A stretch of DNA of 64,000 nucleotides from the NCBI GenBank assembly GCA_900542275.1, contig UQMW01000005.1:1-64000 (forward strand), read 5' to 3'. The notes under the pieces are model-generated. The model did no database searches. It saw only the letters and a list, made by a program, of their open reading frames with translations, and was not told the origin of the DNA. The position numbers were made by a program, and so were the translations under genes. This DNA comes from an uncultured Collinsella sp. (GTDB lineage Bacteria; Actinomycetota; Coriobacteriia; Coriobacteriales; Coriobacteriaceae). Below, one piece after another: positions 7,794 to 16,945 of the stretch. Position 1 is the stretch's first letter, and every line of letters begins with the position of its first letter.

Positions 7794-9224
7794 CTACTCG
7801 CCAAAGAACTCGTTGATCTTCTGCTCGTCGACGCCAAAGAACCACGTCAGGACAAAGCCGGCGGCATAGGCAAGCAGCATAGCGGCAACGTAGCCGAGCT
7901 GCTGACCAGGAACGACGATCAGCAGGCCAAACAGACCGGAAACGCCCTGAGAAACCGTGCCGATGTGAAGCAGCGCCGCGAGCGCGCCGCCAAATCCGGC
8001 ACCCAGGCAGGCCGTTACAAACGGACGAACGAGCGGCAGCGTAACGGCATACATCAGAGGCTCGCCCACACCGAGGATTCCAACGGGAATGGACTCTGCG
8101 ACGTACTTCTTGAGCTTGGCGTTCTTGGTCTTAAAGTACAGCGCCAAACCGGCACCGACCTGGCCGCCGCCAGCCATCATAAGGATGGGGAGCAGGTAAT
8201 TGATGCCCTTGGTAGCGCCGTCGGGATCGTTGAGCATAGCGTGGATCGGCGTGAGCGCCTGATGCAGGCCGACGGAAACCAGCGGCAAGAAGCCTGCCGA
8301 CAGGATATAGCCGCCCAGGACGCCCAGCTTCTCGAAGATAAAGGTCAAAACGCTAAAGATGGCAGTCGTCAGCCATGCGCCAACCGGCTGGATGACGAGC
8401 ATCAGAGCAAAGGCGCCGATGATGAGCACCAGCAGCGGGGACAAGAATGTGTCGAGTGCGTTGGGCATAACCTTGCGAATCTGACGCTCCATCCAGGCAA
8501 AAAATGCGCCAGCGATAAGAGCCGCGATCATGCCGCCCGCTGCGGGGTTGTACTGCGCATTGGTGAGCGGCAGCAGAATGGCAGTGGCAGGATCGGCCGC
8601 GCCAGGCGCAAGCAGGGGCATGGCACTGTTGGCGATACACATCATGCCGGCGATGCCGCCCAGCGCAGCGGAGCCACCAAACTCACGTGCCGCGTTATAG
8701 CCCACCAAGATGGGCAGATAGGCAAACAGGGCCCAGCCCATGGAACGAATGCCCTGGTACCACCACTCGCCCGCAAGCGCGCCTGCCGTCGAGACGTTAA
8801 TGACGTTGCAGATACCGTTGATGAGGCCAGCCGCAATGATGCCGGGAAGCAGGGCGACGAAGACATTGGAAATCTTCTTGAGGAAGGCCTGAACCGGCTT
8901 GGACTCGTACTTGGCCTTCTGCGCGGCCTTGTTTGTGGCCGCAGCGTCGACCACGCTCTCGTCAGCAACGCCTTTCGCAAGGCCGGTGAGCTTGGAGAAC
9001 TCCTCGAGCACCTTATTCACCTTGCCCGGCCCCAGCACGATCTGCATCGTGTCGTCCTCGACCAAGCCCATCACGCCGTCGAGCGCCTTAATACCCTCCG
9101 TGTCGACGTTGCCCGTGTCTTTGACGGTCACGCGCAGGCGCGTCATGCACGCCGCGTTTGCCAACACGTTGTCTTTACCGCCCAAAAGGTCCAGCAGCTT
9201 TTGAGCCAGCTCTTTGTTCGTCAT
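7794..9224 (-). CDS. murP: PTS N-acetylmuramic acid transporter, IIBC
   Basis: Imports and 6-phosphorylates MurNAc or its glycosides. The 476-residue protein has an N-terminal EIIB domain (1-85) with the phosphorylated Cys26 in NAACMTRLRVTV, and a C-terminal EIIC membrane domain (about 115-476) of the glucose/sucrose superfamily. There is no EIIA domain, so it must borrow one, as MurP of E. coli borrows EIIA-Glc. AAGGAGGAG precedes the ATG at 9224. It lies 57 bp after murQ and before mupG; the neighbours fix the substrate as MurNAc rather than another PTS sugar. Confidence 0.92.
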   Translation of the reverse strand: MTNKELAQKLLDLLGGKDNVLANAACMTRLRVTVKDTGNVDTEGIKALDGVMGLVEDDTMQIVLGPGKVNKVLEEFSKLTGLAKGVADESVVDAAATNKAAQKAKYESKPVQAFLKKISNVFVALLPGIIAAGLINGICNVINVSTAGALAGEWWYQGIRSMGWALFAYLPILVGYNAAREFGGSAALGGIAGMMCIANSAMPLLAPGAADPATAILLPLTNAQYNPAAGGMIAALIAGAFFAWMERQIRKVMPNALDTFLSPLLVLIIGAFALMLVIQPVGAWLTTAIFSVLTFIFEKLGVLGGYILSAGFLPLVSVGLHQALTPIHAMLNDPDGATKGINYLLPILMMAGGGQVGAGLALYFKTKNAKLKKYVAESIPVGILGVGEPLMYAVTLPLVRPFVTACLGAGFGGALAALLHIGTVSQGVSGLFGLLIVVPGQQLGYVAAMLLAYAAGFVLTWFFGVDEQKINEFFGE

Positions 9225-9281
9225 AACTCCTCCTTGTATTGGGTATCTCGTCTGGATGTCATATCAGCTCACGCCGCGCAC

Positions 9282-10205
<924 letters not shown>

Positions 10206-10215
10206 TTCATTCACC

Positions 10216-11067
10216 TCATCTTTCCTGTTTCTCGATGTAGTTTTGCTTAATGACATGCGTCGCCCGTTCGTAGTCGCTGGCAACGTAAGCAGCGTACAGG
10301 GCATCGACAACCATAAGCTGGGCCATACGCGAAGCCATGGCACCGCTGCGGACCAAGGGCTCACTCGCAGCGACGCCGAGCACGGCATCGGCCATGGTGG
10401 CAAGCTTGGATGATCCATCTACTTTGGTCACGGCCACAACGGGACAGTTGTGACGTTGGGCCTCGGCGGCGCAGTCCAGCACCTCTTGCGTCAAGCCCGA
10501 GTAGCTAAAGGCGATTGCCATATCGCCCTCATGCATGTTCTTGGCACACAAGAGCTGATCATGCCAGTCGTCGTACAGATGGCACTCTTTGTCGACACGC
10601 ATGAGCTTTTGCGCCAGATCGTGCGCGACCAAACGAGAGGCACCGATACCGAACAGATTGACCGCGCGTGCCCGCTTAAGATAGGCCGCACATCGCTCCA
10701 AGACGGTGTAATCGAGCGTTCGCGCCGTCGCTTCGATCGTGCGCACGTTGCTTTTCATCACCTTCCCCACGATACGTTCGACGCTGTCATCCATGGAGAT
10801 GTCCTCGAGGGCAACGTCTTTCTTGTCACCCAAGAGCGCCAGCTCGGCAATCAGTTCGCGCTGGAACTCCTTGTAGCCCGCAAAACCCATGCGCTTGCAA
10901 AAGCGCAAAATGCTCGAGGGCGAGGAGAACGTGGCATCGGCAAGACCGCGGACGGACAGCCCGACCACCTCGTGCGGATGAGCGCTTACATATGCGATGA
11001 CATTGCGTTCCGCCGGGCTCGCGCTGAGCTCACGCTCGCGAAGCCGCAAAAGCAATCCGTTTGCCAT
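10216..11067 (-). CDS. murR: RpiR-family regulator of MurNAc catabolism
   Basis: A 283-residue transcription factor: an N-terminal RpiR helix-turn-helix (about 1-75, with SVRGLADATFSSPSSILRFC) and a C-terminal SIS sugar-phosphate-binding domain (about 125-260, with LFGIGASRLVAHDLAQKLM and FSYSGLTQEVL). By analogy with MurR it would sense MurNAc-6P and control this operon. The ATG at 11067 is chosen over a GTG 9 nt earlier because the GGAGG is 8 nt from the ATG and touches the GTG. As first gene of the mur operon it is likely autoregulated. A 26-bp palindrome lies 180 bp upstream. Confidence 0.9.
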   Translation of the reverse strand: MANGLLLRLRERELSASPAERNVIAYVSAHPHEVVGLSVRGLADATFSSPSSILRFCKRMGFAGYKEFQRELIAELALLGDKKDVALEDISMDDSVERIVGKVMKSNVRTIEATARTLDYTVLERCAAYLKRARAVNLFGIGASRLVAHDLAQKLMRVDKECHLYDDWHDQLLCAKNMHEGDMAIAFSYSGLTQEVLDCAAEAQRHNCPVVAVTKVDGSSKLATMADAVLGVAASEPLVRSGAMASRMAQLMVVDALYAAYVASDYERATHVIKQNYIEKQER

Positions 11068-11247
11068 CTCAAACACCTCCGTTGAGAAGAATTAAAGACC
11101 AACGAACGATTCGTACCGGATATAAACAGCTTTTACGGTACATTGTGCCGCATCGTGGCGCACAAAGGGCGAGCGTTCTACCACTCGCCCCTCAAATCCG
11201 ACCGCTCGGAAATACGCGCGACACAAAATAATTCAACAAGATCGCAT

Positions 11248-11273
11248 TATCGGTAACAGGGCTGTTACCGATA
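11248..11273. promoter_or_regulatory. Perfect 26-bp palindrome, invertase-site-like
   Basis: Two perfect 12-bp arms, TATCGGTAACAG and CTGTTACCGATA, flank the dinucleotide GG. The 12-2-12 layout with a non-palindromic 2-bp centre is the known layout of crossover sites of serine DNA invertases (hix, gix). It lies 40 bp downstream of a serine recombinase gene and upstream of murR. A 2-nt loop and lack of a T-run make it a poor terminator. An operator for MurR is the other reading. The rest of 11068-11312 shows nothing recognisable. Confidence 0.6.
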
Positions 11274-11312
11274 CCGCCTCGCGTGGGCGCCAATCGGACG
11301 TGCCGCAAACCC

Positions 11313-11918
11313 CTACCCCGCCTCGCGCATCCAGCGATCGAACGTCCCCACGCACACGCCCAGGCACTTTGCTGCCTGGCTGCGGGTAATATTGCCCGCC
11401 TCATAGCTATCGCGTACCAGATCAAACTGAGGAGGGCACGGCTTGCGAGGTCGACCGAAACGGACCCCTCGCGCCCGCGCCGCTGCAATTCCCTCCGCTT
11501 GGCGCCGATGGATATTCTCGCGCTCCACCTGCGCCACGTAGCTCAGCAGTTGCAGCACAATATCGGCAATCAGGGTATTAGTCACATCCGGCGTGCCGCT
11601 TGCCCTGGCGCGCGTGTCAAGCAATGGCATGTCCAACACCACAATGGCAACCCCGAGCTCCTTGGTAATGCGACGCCATTCCTCAAGAATCTCGGAGTAA
11701 TTACGACCAAGTCGGTCGATAGAAAGCACCACCAGCACGTCCCCGTCTCCCAGGACGTGCAGCAGCTCGCGATAGCGCGGTCGATCGAAGTCCTTGCCGC
11801 TCGCATGGTCGGCATAAATATTCGCCGAGCCCACGCCATAGGCGCCCAGCGCATCCAGCTGCCGATTAAGATTCTGATCGCGCGAACTCACCCGCGCATA
11901 ACCATACACCGTCGCCAT
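11313..11918 (-). CDS. Serine recombinase (resolvase/invertase family)
   Basis: A 201-residue small serine recombinase. The catalytic N-terminal domain has YGYARVSSRDQNLNRQLDAL (Tyr7, Arg9, nucleophile Ser11) and VVLSIDRLGRNYSE with the active-site Arg pair. The long E helix runs through LLSYVAQVERENIHRRQAEG, and a C-terminal Hin-like HTH (about 155-201) follows GRPRKP. The length suits a DNA invertase or Tn3-type resolvase. The start at 11918 is chosen because it begins at the conserved YGYARVS core; the next in-frame start upstream is a TTG. No transposase is nearby. A hix-format palindrome lies 40 bp after its stop codon. Confidence 0.93.
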   Translation of the reverse strand: MATVYGYARVSSRDQNLNRQLDALGAYGVGSANIYADHASGKDFDRPRYRELLHVLGDGDVLVVLSIDRLGRNYSEILEEWRRITKELGVAIVVLDMPLLDTRARASGTPDVTNTLIADIVLQLLSYVAQVERENIHRRQAEGIAAARARGVRFGRPRKPCPPQFDLVRDSYEAGNITRSQAAKCLGVCVGTFDRWMREAG

Positions 11919-11937
11919 CTCATCCCCGCTTTCTTGT

Positions 11938-11982
11938 AAACCTGCCAAAAAGGGACAGGTTTATTTTGGTAGGTTTTACCTC
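11938..11982. repeat. Structured intergenic repeat, copy 1 of 2
   Basis: AAACCTGCCAAAA and TTTTGGTAGGTTT form 13-bp arms around GGGACAGGTTTA. The segment from GGGACAGGTTTATTTTGG onward matches 24083-24112 near secA with few changes. It sits 20 bp upstream of the serine recombinase start and may affect its expression. Confidence 0.75.
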
Positions 11983-12038
11983 TCGAATAGCAGGTAAGCG
12001 GGCGGCCGAGCAGACGGCAAGGTAGCCATGATCCAAAT

Positions 12039-12070
12039 GCGGAGGGCGGCCCCGAAAGACCGCCCTCCGC
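12039..12070 (-). terminator. Strong hairpin after rnr
   Basis: An 11-bp GC-rich stem GCGGAGGGCGG/CCGCCCTCCGC with a CCCCGAAAGA loop lies 25 bp beyond the rnr stop. No long T-run follows, so termination strength is uncertain; it may mainly protect the 3' end. Confidence 0.7.
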
Positions 12071-12095
12071 TCTCCCGCCATGAGTCGAGATTTGG

Positions 12096-14231
12096 CTAAT
12101 GGATAAGCTTAAAGTCCAAGTGCCCACGCGTGGTATTGACGCGCGAGACCTCGATAATCACGCGCTGACCCAGTTCATAGCGAGTCCCCGTGTCGGCACC
12201 TGTGAGCGTGAGCGCATCCTCGTTGAACTCGAACCACTCGTTGCCCAGGCTCTTGATCGAAACCAAGCCTTCGACCTGCGTCAGGTCCAAGCGCACAAAG
12301 AGGCCCATGCTGCTGACCCATGAGACCGTTCCGGCATAGCGCTCGCCCAGGCGATCCTCATAGTACTGGGCAATCTTGATCTTTTGCGTCGCATGGCTAG
12401 CGGCATCTGCCGCGCGCTCGGCATCGCTGCATGCGCGGCAGATCTGCGGCAGAATGCGCGGCAGCGACTCGCGCCCCTTGCCGATCAGCCGCGGTGTACG
12501 GACCAGGGCGTCCTTGCCGCCGAGCTGCTCATAGGCCAACTGCAGTTTGAGCACGCGGTGCACCACCAGATCGGGGTAGCGACGGATGGGACTCGTAAAG
12601 TGACAGTAGCACGGCGCGGCGAGCGCAAAGTGGCCCTCGTTGCGCGGCTTGTACAGTGCGCGCTGCATGCTGCGCAGAAGCAGCGTGTTGACGAGCGGTG
12701 CGTTGGCCGTACCGGCGGCAGCATCAACTGCAGCCTGTAGCTCATCGGGACTCCCCAGGGCGATACCGGCAGCACGGCGATCGTCGATGATGCCCAGCTG
12801 CGCCAGCGCAACGGCGGCACCGTGCAGGCTATCGGGGCTCGGATCCTCATGCACGCGATAGCAGGCCTCGATATCACGGTCTGCCAGCCACTCTGCAACG
12901 CACTCGTTGGCGAGCAGCATGGCTTCCTCGATAAGCGACGTGGCACACGAACGCTCGCGCGCCACAATCTGCACGGGTACTCCGTCCTCATCCAATAGAG
13001 CGCGAATCTCGGCCGTGTCAAAATCGACTGAGCCGCGGGCACGACGAATACGACGGCGAAGTTCGGCGAGTTCGTTGGCGGCGACAAGAAAATCGCCGAG
13101 GTCGACGTTATAGCCGCGAGCAGTTTCCTCGCACGCAAGACCGCGCTCAAGCGCCTCCTCGCGCGAGGCCTCAGCAGCCGCAACATCCTCGGCCGCACCC
13201 TCCAGCACCCCATACTCCACCGCGCCGGCACGCACCAGCAGCGCCTCGGCGCCGTCATAGTCCATACGCACACGCGAGCGAATCACGCTGGGGTACGGAT
13301 CGTAATGCCGCACGCGACCCTGCGCATCGAGTTCAATGTCAACGGTAAACGCAAGACGGTCCTCGTCAGGGCGAAGCGAACACAGGTCACAGGACAGGCG
13401 TTCGGGCAGCATGGGAAGCACGCGATCGGCCAGATACACCGATGTCGTACGATGGCGAGCCTCAAGATCGATATGCCCGTCCCAAGCCACATAGTGAGAA
13501 ACGTCAGCGATATGCACACCCAGCTTGTAGCCACCCTCGGGCGTGCGCTCAAGCGAAATGGCATCGTCAAAGTCGCGCGCGTCGACCGGGTCGATCGTGA
13601 TAACAAAGCGGTCGCGCAGATCGCGGCGGAGCGGGTCCTTAAGCGCCGCGGACACATCGAGCGAAAGCCCCTCGGCCTCGTCCAGCGCGGCCTCGGGATA
13701 GCTATCGGTATAGCCGTAACGCGCCATCACGTATTGAACGCCCAAATCGGGCGCGTCATCTCCGCCAATGCGGCGTTCGATCGTCACGGTGCCCGATTCC
13801 AGGCGCGTCGGGTAGGTCAAAATGCGCGCGACAACGGCATCACCCGGGTGAACGCCCAGACGATCCGCCGAGGTATCCTCGGGCAGAATGAAGAAGTCGG
13901 CCTTCAGGCGCGAATCGAGCGGCTCGATCACACCGAGCGGACCAGCGGTCTGGTACGTACCCACCACGCTTATGGCTGCGCGCTCAACCACGCCTTCGAT
14001 CACGGCGCGCCGCTCACCGTGCGGGCTGTTCTTAATGCTCACGGCAACGGTATCACCATCCATGATCTCGCGCTTACCGCGGCCCATAACCTTGTAGTCG
14101 CCGCTCTCGGTTATGACATAGGCGCCATGCTCATGGAGCTGCACGCGCCCGGTCAGGCTCGGACGGCGTTCGCTGCGCACCGGCCCACGCTTATTGCGAG
14201 CACCGCGCTTATGCTTGTTATTGCGCCCCAT
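12096..14231 (-). CDS. rnr: Ribonuclease R (RNase II/R family)
   Basis: Processive 3'-5' exoribonuclease that degrades structured RNA and takes part in trans-translation RNA decay. The 711-residue protein has an N-terminal basic tail, cold-shock/OB domains (about 25-170), the RNB catalytic domain with TIDPVDARDFDDAIS (near residue 210) carrying the metal-binding aspartates, ADVSHYV, and the FTSPIRRYPDLVVHR motif, then a C-terminal S1 domain (about 625-705, AGTVSWVSSMGLFVRLD). It is a normal-length RNase R. The smpB gene is 8 kb away on the same strand. The ATG at 14231 has a GGAGG-type site upstream. Confidence 0.95.
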   Translation of the reverse strand: MGRNNKHKRGARNKRGPVRSERRPSLTGRVQLHEHGAYVITESGDYKVMGRGKREIMDGDTVAVSIKNSPHGERRAVIEGVVERAAISVVGTYQTAGPLGVIEPLDSRLKADFFILPEDTSADRLGVHPGDAVVARILTYPTRLESGTVTIERRIGGDDAPDLGVQYVMARYGYTDSYPEAALDEAEGLSLDVSAALKDPLRRDLRDRFVITIDPVDARDFDDAISLERTPEGGYKLGVHIADVSHYVAWDGHIDLEARHRTTSVYLADRVLPMLPERLSCDLCSLRPDEDRLAFTVDIELDAQGRVRHYDPYPSVIRSRVRMDYDGAEALLVRAGAVEYGVLEGAAEDVAAAEASREEALERGLACEETARGYNVDLGDFLVAANELAELRRRIRRARGSVDFDTAEIRALLDEDGVPVQIVARERSCATSLIEEAMLLANECVAEWLADRDIEACYRVHEDPSPDSLHGAAVALAQLGIIDDRRAAGIALGSPDELQAAVDAAAGTANAPLVNTLLLRSMQRALYKPRNEGHFALAAPCYCHFTSPIRRYPDLVVHRVLKLQLAYEQLGGKDALVRTPRLIGKGRESLPRILPQICRACSDAERAADAASHATQKIKIAQYYEDRLGERYAGTVSWVSSMGLFVRLDLTQVEGLVSIKSLGNEWFEFNEDALTLTGADTGTRYELGQRVIIEVSRVNTTRGHLDFKLIH

Positions 14232-14304
14232 GGCGCCTCCTTGCTATCGATGACGAACTCCAAAGAGTCTACCCAAATGATTCGCTTTCCTGCCGTCCCC
14301 TAGA

Positions 14305-14342
14305 GATCAAAAAACGGGCCGCCCCATAAGAGACGACCCGTT
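14305..14342 (-). terminator. Intrinsic terminator after ftsX
   Basis: On the minus strand AACGGGTCGTC..GGGGCGGCCCGTT forms a GC-rich stem followed by TTTTTTGATC. It lies 25 bp beyond the ftsX stop and ends the ftsE-ftsX transcript. Confidence 0.88.
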
Positions 14343-14366
14343 GGAAGGGATGAATTCCAGGCATGC

Positions 14367-15287
14367 CTACACGCGCAGGTAGCGGCGCATGGCTATGGCA
14401 GAACCAAAGAGACCGATAATCACACCGACCAGAATCAGCGCAGCATAGGTCACCAGGTAGTACTGCATCGGCAGGGCAAACGACATCCAGCCGATGCTCT
14501 CCTGCAAACGCGGAATCATCAGATTGCGCAGCAGCTCCAGAACGCCGATGGAAAGCAGCGAGCCCAAAATGGCCTGCAGTACGCCCTCGGTGATAAACGG
14601 GCCGCGAATGAAGCCGTTGCTGGCGCCGACCAGACGCATAATCGCAATCTCACGACGACGCGCCGTGATGGACAGGCGAATCGTGTTGTTGATGAAGATG
14701 AATGCGATAAAGGTCAAAAGGCCAACGAGCACCACGGCGGCGATGCGGATGTAGTTGGTCACCTGGAACAGGCGGCTCACTTCCTCTTGGCCGTACAGCA
14801 CGCTCGCGTTGACGTCGCCGTCATCCGCGATCTTCTGGAAGTCGGCGTTCTTCTTGAGCTTCTGGGCCGTGCTCTCGACCTTGGACGGATCGTCCATCTC
14901 AATTGCAAACGAAGCCGGCAGCGGGTTCTGGCCATCGAGCGCGCTCATGGTGGCGTCGGCGTTGCCCGACATCTTGCTCGTATACTCGGCCAGCGCGTCG
15001 TCCTTGTCCTTATAGGTCACGGACTTGACGTTATTCCACGTCTTAAGCTCGGCCTCAAAAGCCTGAACATCGGCCTGATCGGCGTCATCGCTAATGAACG
15101 CGTTGATGACAACCTGATCCTCGACGGTGCCGATCACGGAGTTCAGCATCGCGGAGCCCATGATGAACAGGCCGATGATAAACAGCGAAAGGAAGATCGT
15201 GATGACGGCGCCGAGCGAGGTAGTCCAGTTACGGAAGAAGTGACTGATTGCCTCTTTGAAGGAGTAGCCCACGTTAGTTGGTGCCAT
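14367..15287 (-). CDS. ftsX: Cell division protein FtsX (ABC-like permease)
   Basis: Membrane partner of FtsE; together they activate peptidoglycan hydrolases at the division site. The 306-residue protein has a short cytoplasmic N-terminus (YSFKEAISHFFRNWTTSLGA), TM1 at about 20-45, a large extracytoplasmic domain (45-175) and three C-terminal spans, with ARRREIAIMRLVGASNGFIR typical of the MacB/FtsX family between spans 2 and 3. The start overlaps the end of ftsE by 14 bp, the usual coupling for this pair. Length is normal. Confidence 0.95.
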   Translation of the reverse strand: MAPTNVGYSFKEAISHFFRNWTTSLGAVITIFLSLFIIGLFIMGSAMLNSVIGTVEDQVVINAFISDDADQADVQAFEAELKTWNNVKSVTYKDKDDALAEYTSKMSGNADATMSALDGQNPLPASFAIEMDDPSKVESTAQKLKKNADFQKIADDGDVNASVLYGQEEVSRLFQVTNYIRIAAVVLVGLLTFIAFIFINNTIRLSITARRREIAIMRLVGASNGFIRGPFITEGVLQAILGSLLSIGVLELLRNLMIPRLQESIGWMSFALPMQYYLVTYAALILVGVIIGLFGSAIAMRRYLRV

Positions 15288-16494
15288 AGTTGCCGTAACC
15301 TCCCCTCTCCTGGTCGCGGATAACGTGACCGCCCTCGAGGGCGATCACGCGACGGTGCATGCTATCGACCATCTCGCGGTCGTGCGTGGCGACGATCACG
15401 GTGGTGCCGGTGCGGTTAATACGCTCGAGCAGCTTCATGATGCCCAGCGAGATCGCCGGGTCGAGGTTACCCGTGGGCTCGTCGCAGATCAGCAGCGGCG
15501 GACGGTTGACCATAGCGCGGGCGACGGCAACGCGCTGCTGCTCGCCGCCGGAAAGCTGGTCGGGCAGCGAGTCCATCTGATCGGCCAGACCGACCAGACG
15601 CAGCACCTCGGGCACCTGGCTGCGAATGACGCCCTTGGGCTTGCCGATGCACTGCAGGGCAAACGCCACGTTTTCGTAGGCGGTTTTTTGCGGCAGAAGC
15701 TTAAAGTCCTGGAACACGGCGCCAATCTGGCGGCGCAGGAACGGAACCTTGCGGTTCTTGATCTTCATGAGGTCCTGACCGGCAACCAGGATGCGACCGC
15801 TCGTCGGCTTGACGTCGCGGTTGAGCGTCGACAGCAGCGTGGTCTTACCCGAGCCGGAGTGACCGACCAGGAAGACGAACTCGCCCGGATAGATCTCGAT
15901 GTTGATGTCGTCGAGTGCGGGCTTATTGGGCTGTGCCGGATAGATCTTGGTGACATGCTCCATAAGGATGACGGGCTCGACACCGGCCTGCTTGGCCATC
16001 TTCTTGCGGCTGGCCTGCGGATCGATGGGTGCAAACACCGACGTAAAATCGGGGTTGTTGAGCGCGTTATCGAGGCTTGCGACCTCGGCGGCCTGGTCGC
16101 TCTCGACCACCGGGGCAGCAGGCTGCGTGGGATCGGGAATAGCGGCAAAGAGACCGGACTGCGCAGGCTGAGGAGCCGGCGTCGCAGGGGCCATGGGGTC
16201 GGGAATGCCGGCCATGATAGGCTGCGGCGTGGCGGCGCCAGCCTGAGGCTGCTCCACGCGAGCGGTCACGGCCTGAACGGGCTCAAAACCCGCCGTGCCG
16301 GAAAGCGCGACATCGCTGGTGGGATTGTAGGCAAAGGGATCGGATGCCGGCTGTGCCTGATCTGCCGGCTGAGCGGGGGCCTGAGCAACAGGCTGACCCT
16401 CTGAATCCGGAGTGGCGAAACGACTGCCCTGGACGCCTGTCTGCGTCTTGGGGGCATCATCGCCCGCACCGGAGGTACGGAAGTGGTTACCCAC
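15274..16494 (-). CDS. ftsE: FtsE ATPase with a long disordered N-terminal extension
   Basis: ATPase of the FtsEX division complex. The ABC domain fills residues about 175-400: Walker A GHSGSGKTTLL, Q-loop AVFQDFKLLP, signature LSGGEQQRVAVARA, Walker B LLICDEPTGNLDP and H-loop ATHDREM, all intact. Ahead of it lies an unusual 170-residue extension rich in Ala, Pro, Gln and Asp, with a repeated (A)IPDP motif at about 97 and 119 and no membrane segment. FtsE is usually about 220-230 residues. A GTG start at 16494 with AAGGAG 6 nt upstream supports the long form. Internal ATG codons near residue 166 lack a clear ribosome site. ftsX overlaps its 3' end. Confidence 0.93.
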   Translation of the reverse strand: MGNHFRTSGAGDDAPKTQTGVQGSRFATPDSEGQPVAQAPAQPADQAQPASDPFAYNPTSDVALSGTAGFEPVQAVTARVEQPQAGAATPQPIMAGIPDPMAPATPAPQPAQSGLFAAIPDPTQPAAPVVESDQAAEVASLDNALNNPDFTSVFAPIDPQASRKKMAKQAGVEPVILMEHVTKIYPAQPNKPALDDINIEIYPGEFVFLVGHSGSGKTTLLSTLNRDVKPTSGRILVAGQDLMKIKNRKVPFLRRQIGAVFQDFKLLPQKTAYENVAFALQCIGKPKGVIRSQVPEVLRLVGLADQMDSLPDQLSGGEQQRVAVARAMVNRPPLLICDEPTGNLDPAISLGIMKLLERINRTGTTVIVATHDREMVDSMHRRVIALEGGHVIRDQERGGYGNYGTN

Positions 16495-16598
16495 TGGTGC
16501 TCCTTATCGTCGTGCGTTTAAACTACATGAGCGCTTTACATTTTAGCAGCATTAGCTTTGCTGCACATAAGAAGCATGGCGGACTTTGGGATCCCACC

Positions 16599-16726
16599 GG
16601 CCGGGCGCAGGGTTACCTCCCAAATCGTCCTCGCGCATGGCCGGCATTTGTCCTGTTCCTGCGGAGCTGCGGACAAACGCCGGCCTGCGCTGCGGAAAGA
16701 TTTGGGAGGTAACCCTGCGCCCGGCC
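16599..16726. repeat. 128-bp imperfect palindrome upstream of ftsE
   Basis: Perfect 28-bp outer arms at 16599-16626 and 16699-16726 read GGCCGGGCGCAGGG..CAAATC and its complement. Inner 15-bp arms with one mismatch (16639-16653, 16671-16685) continue the symmetry. Unequal but related sequence extends outward on both sides. It fills much of the 450-bp gap 16495-16945 between ftsE and the transketolase genes. No other copy was noticed in this window. Short frames through it are not genes. Confidence 0.9.
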
Positions 16727-16860
16727 TGCGGCTACTATGGGGCCGACGCACCAACTTGAGATGCTGCGCATACAAAGTTGGAAGGGTCTGAATTGCACTT
16801 TGTTGGGATGGGCCCGTTTCCCCATGGGAACTTTGCTTGGCAGGACTCTAATTTAAATTC

Positions 16861-16898
16861 AACAAAAACAGGGGCGCCCTCTTTGGGGATGCCCCTGT
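16861..16898 (-). terminator. Intrinsic terminator after split transketolase
   Basis: On the minus strand ACAGGGGC and GCCCCTGT form a stem followed by TTTTTGTTG. It lies about 50 bp past the transketolase C-terminal gene. Confidence 0.88.
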
Positions 16899-16945
16899 TC
16901 TGGCTTGGATGTGGTTGTTGAGACGATACTTTGCCTCGTCTTGCC

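Noticed and set aside
16536..16825. Short overlapping frames on both strands upstream of ftsE
   Set aside because: They resemble each other only because the DNA is a large palindrome.
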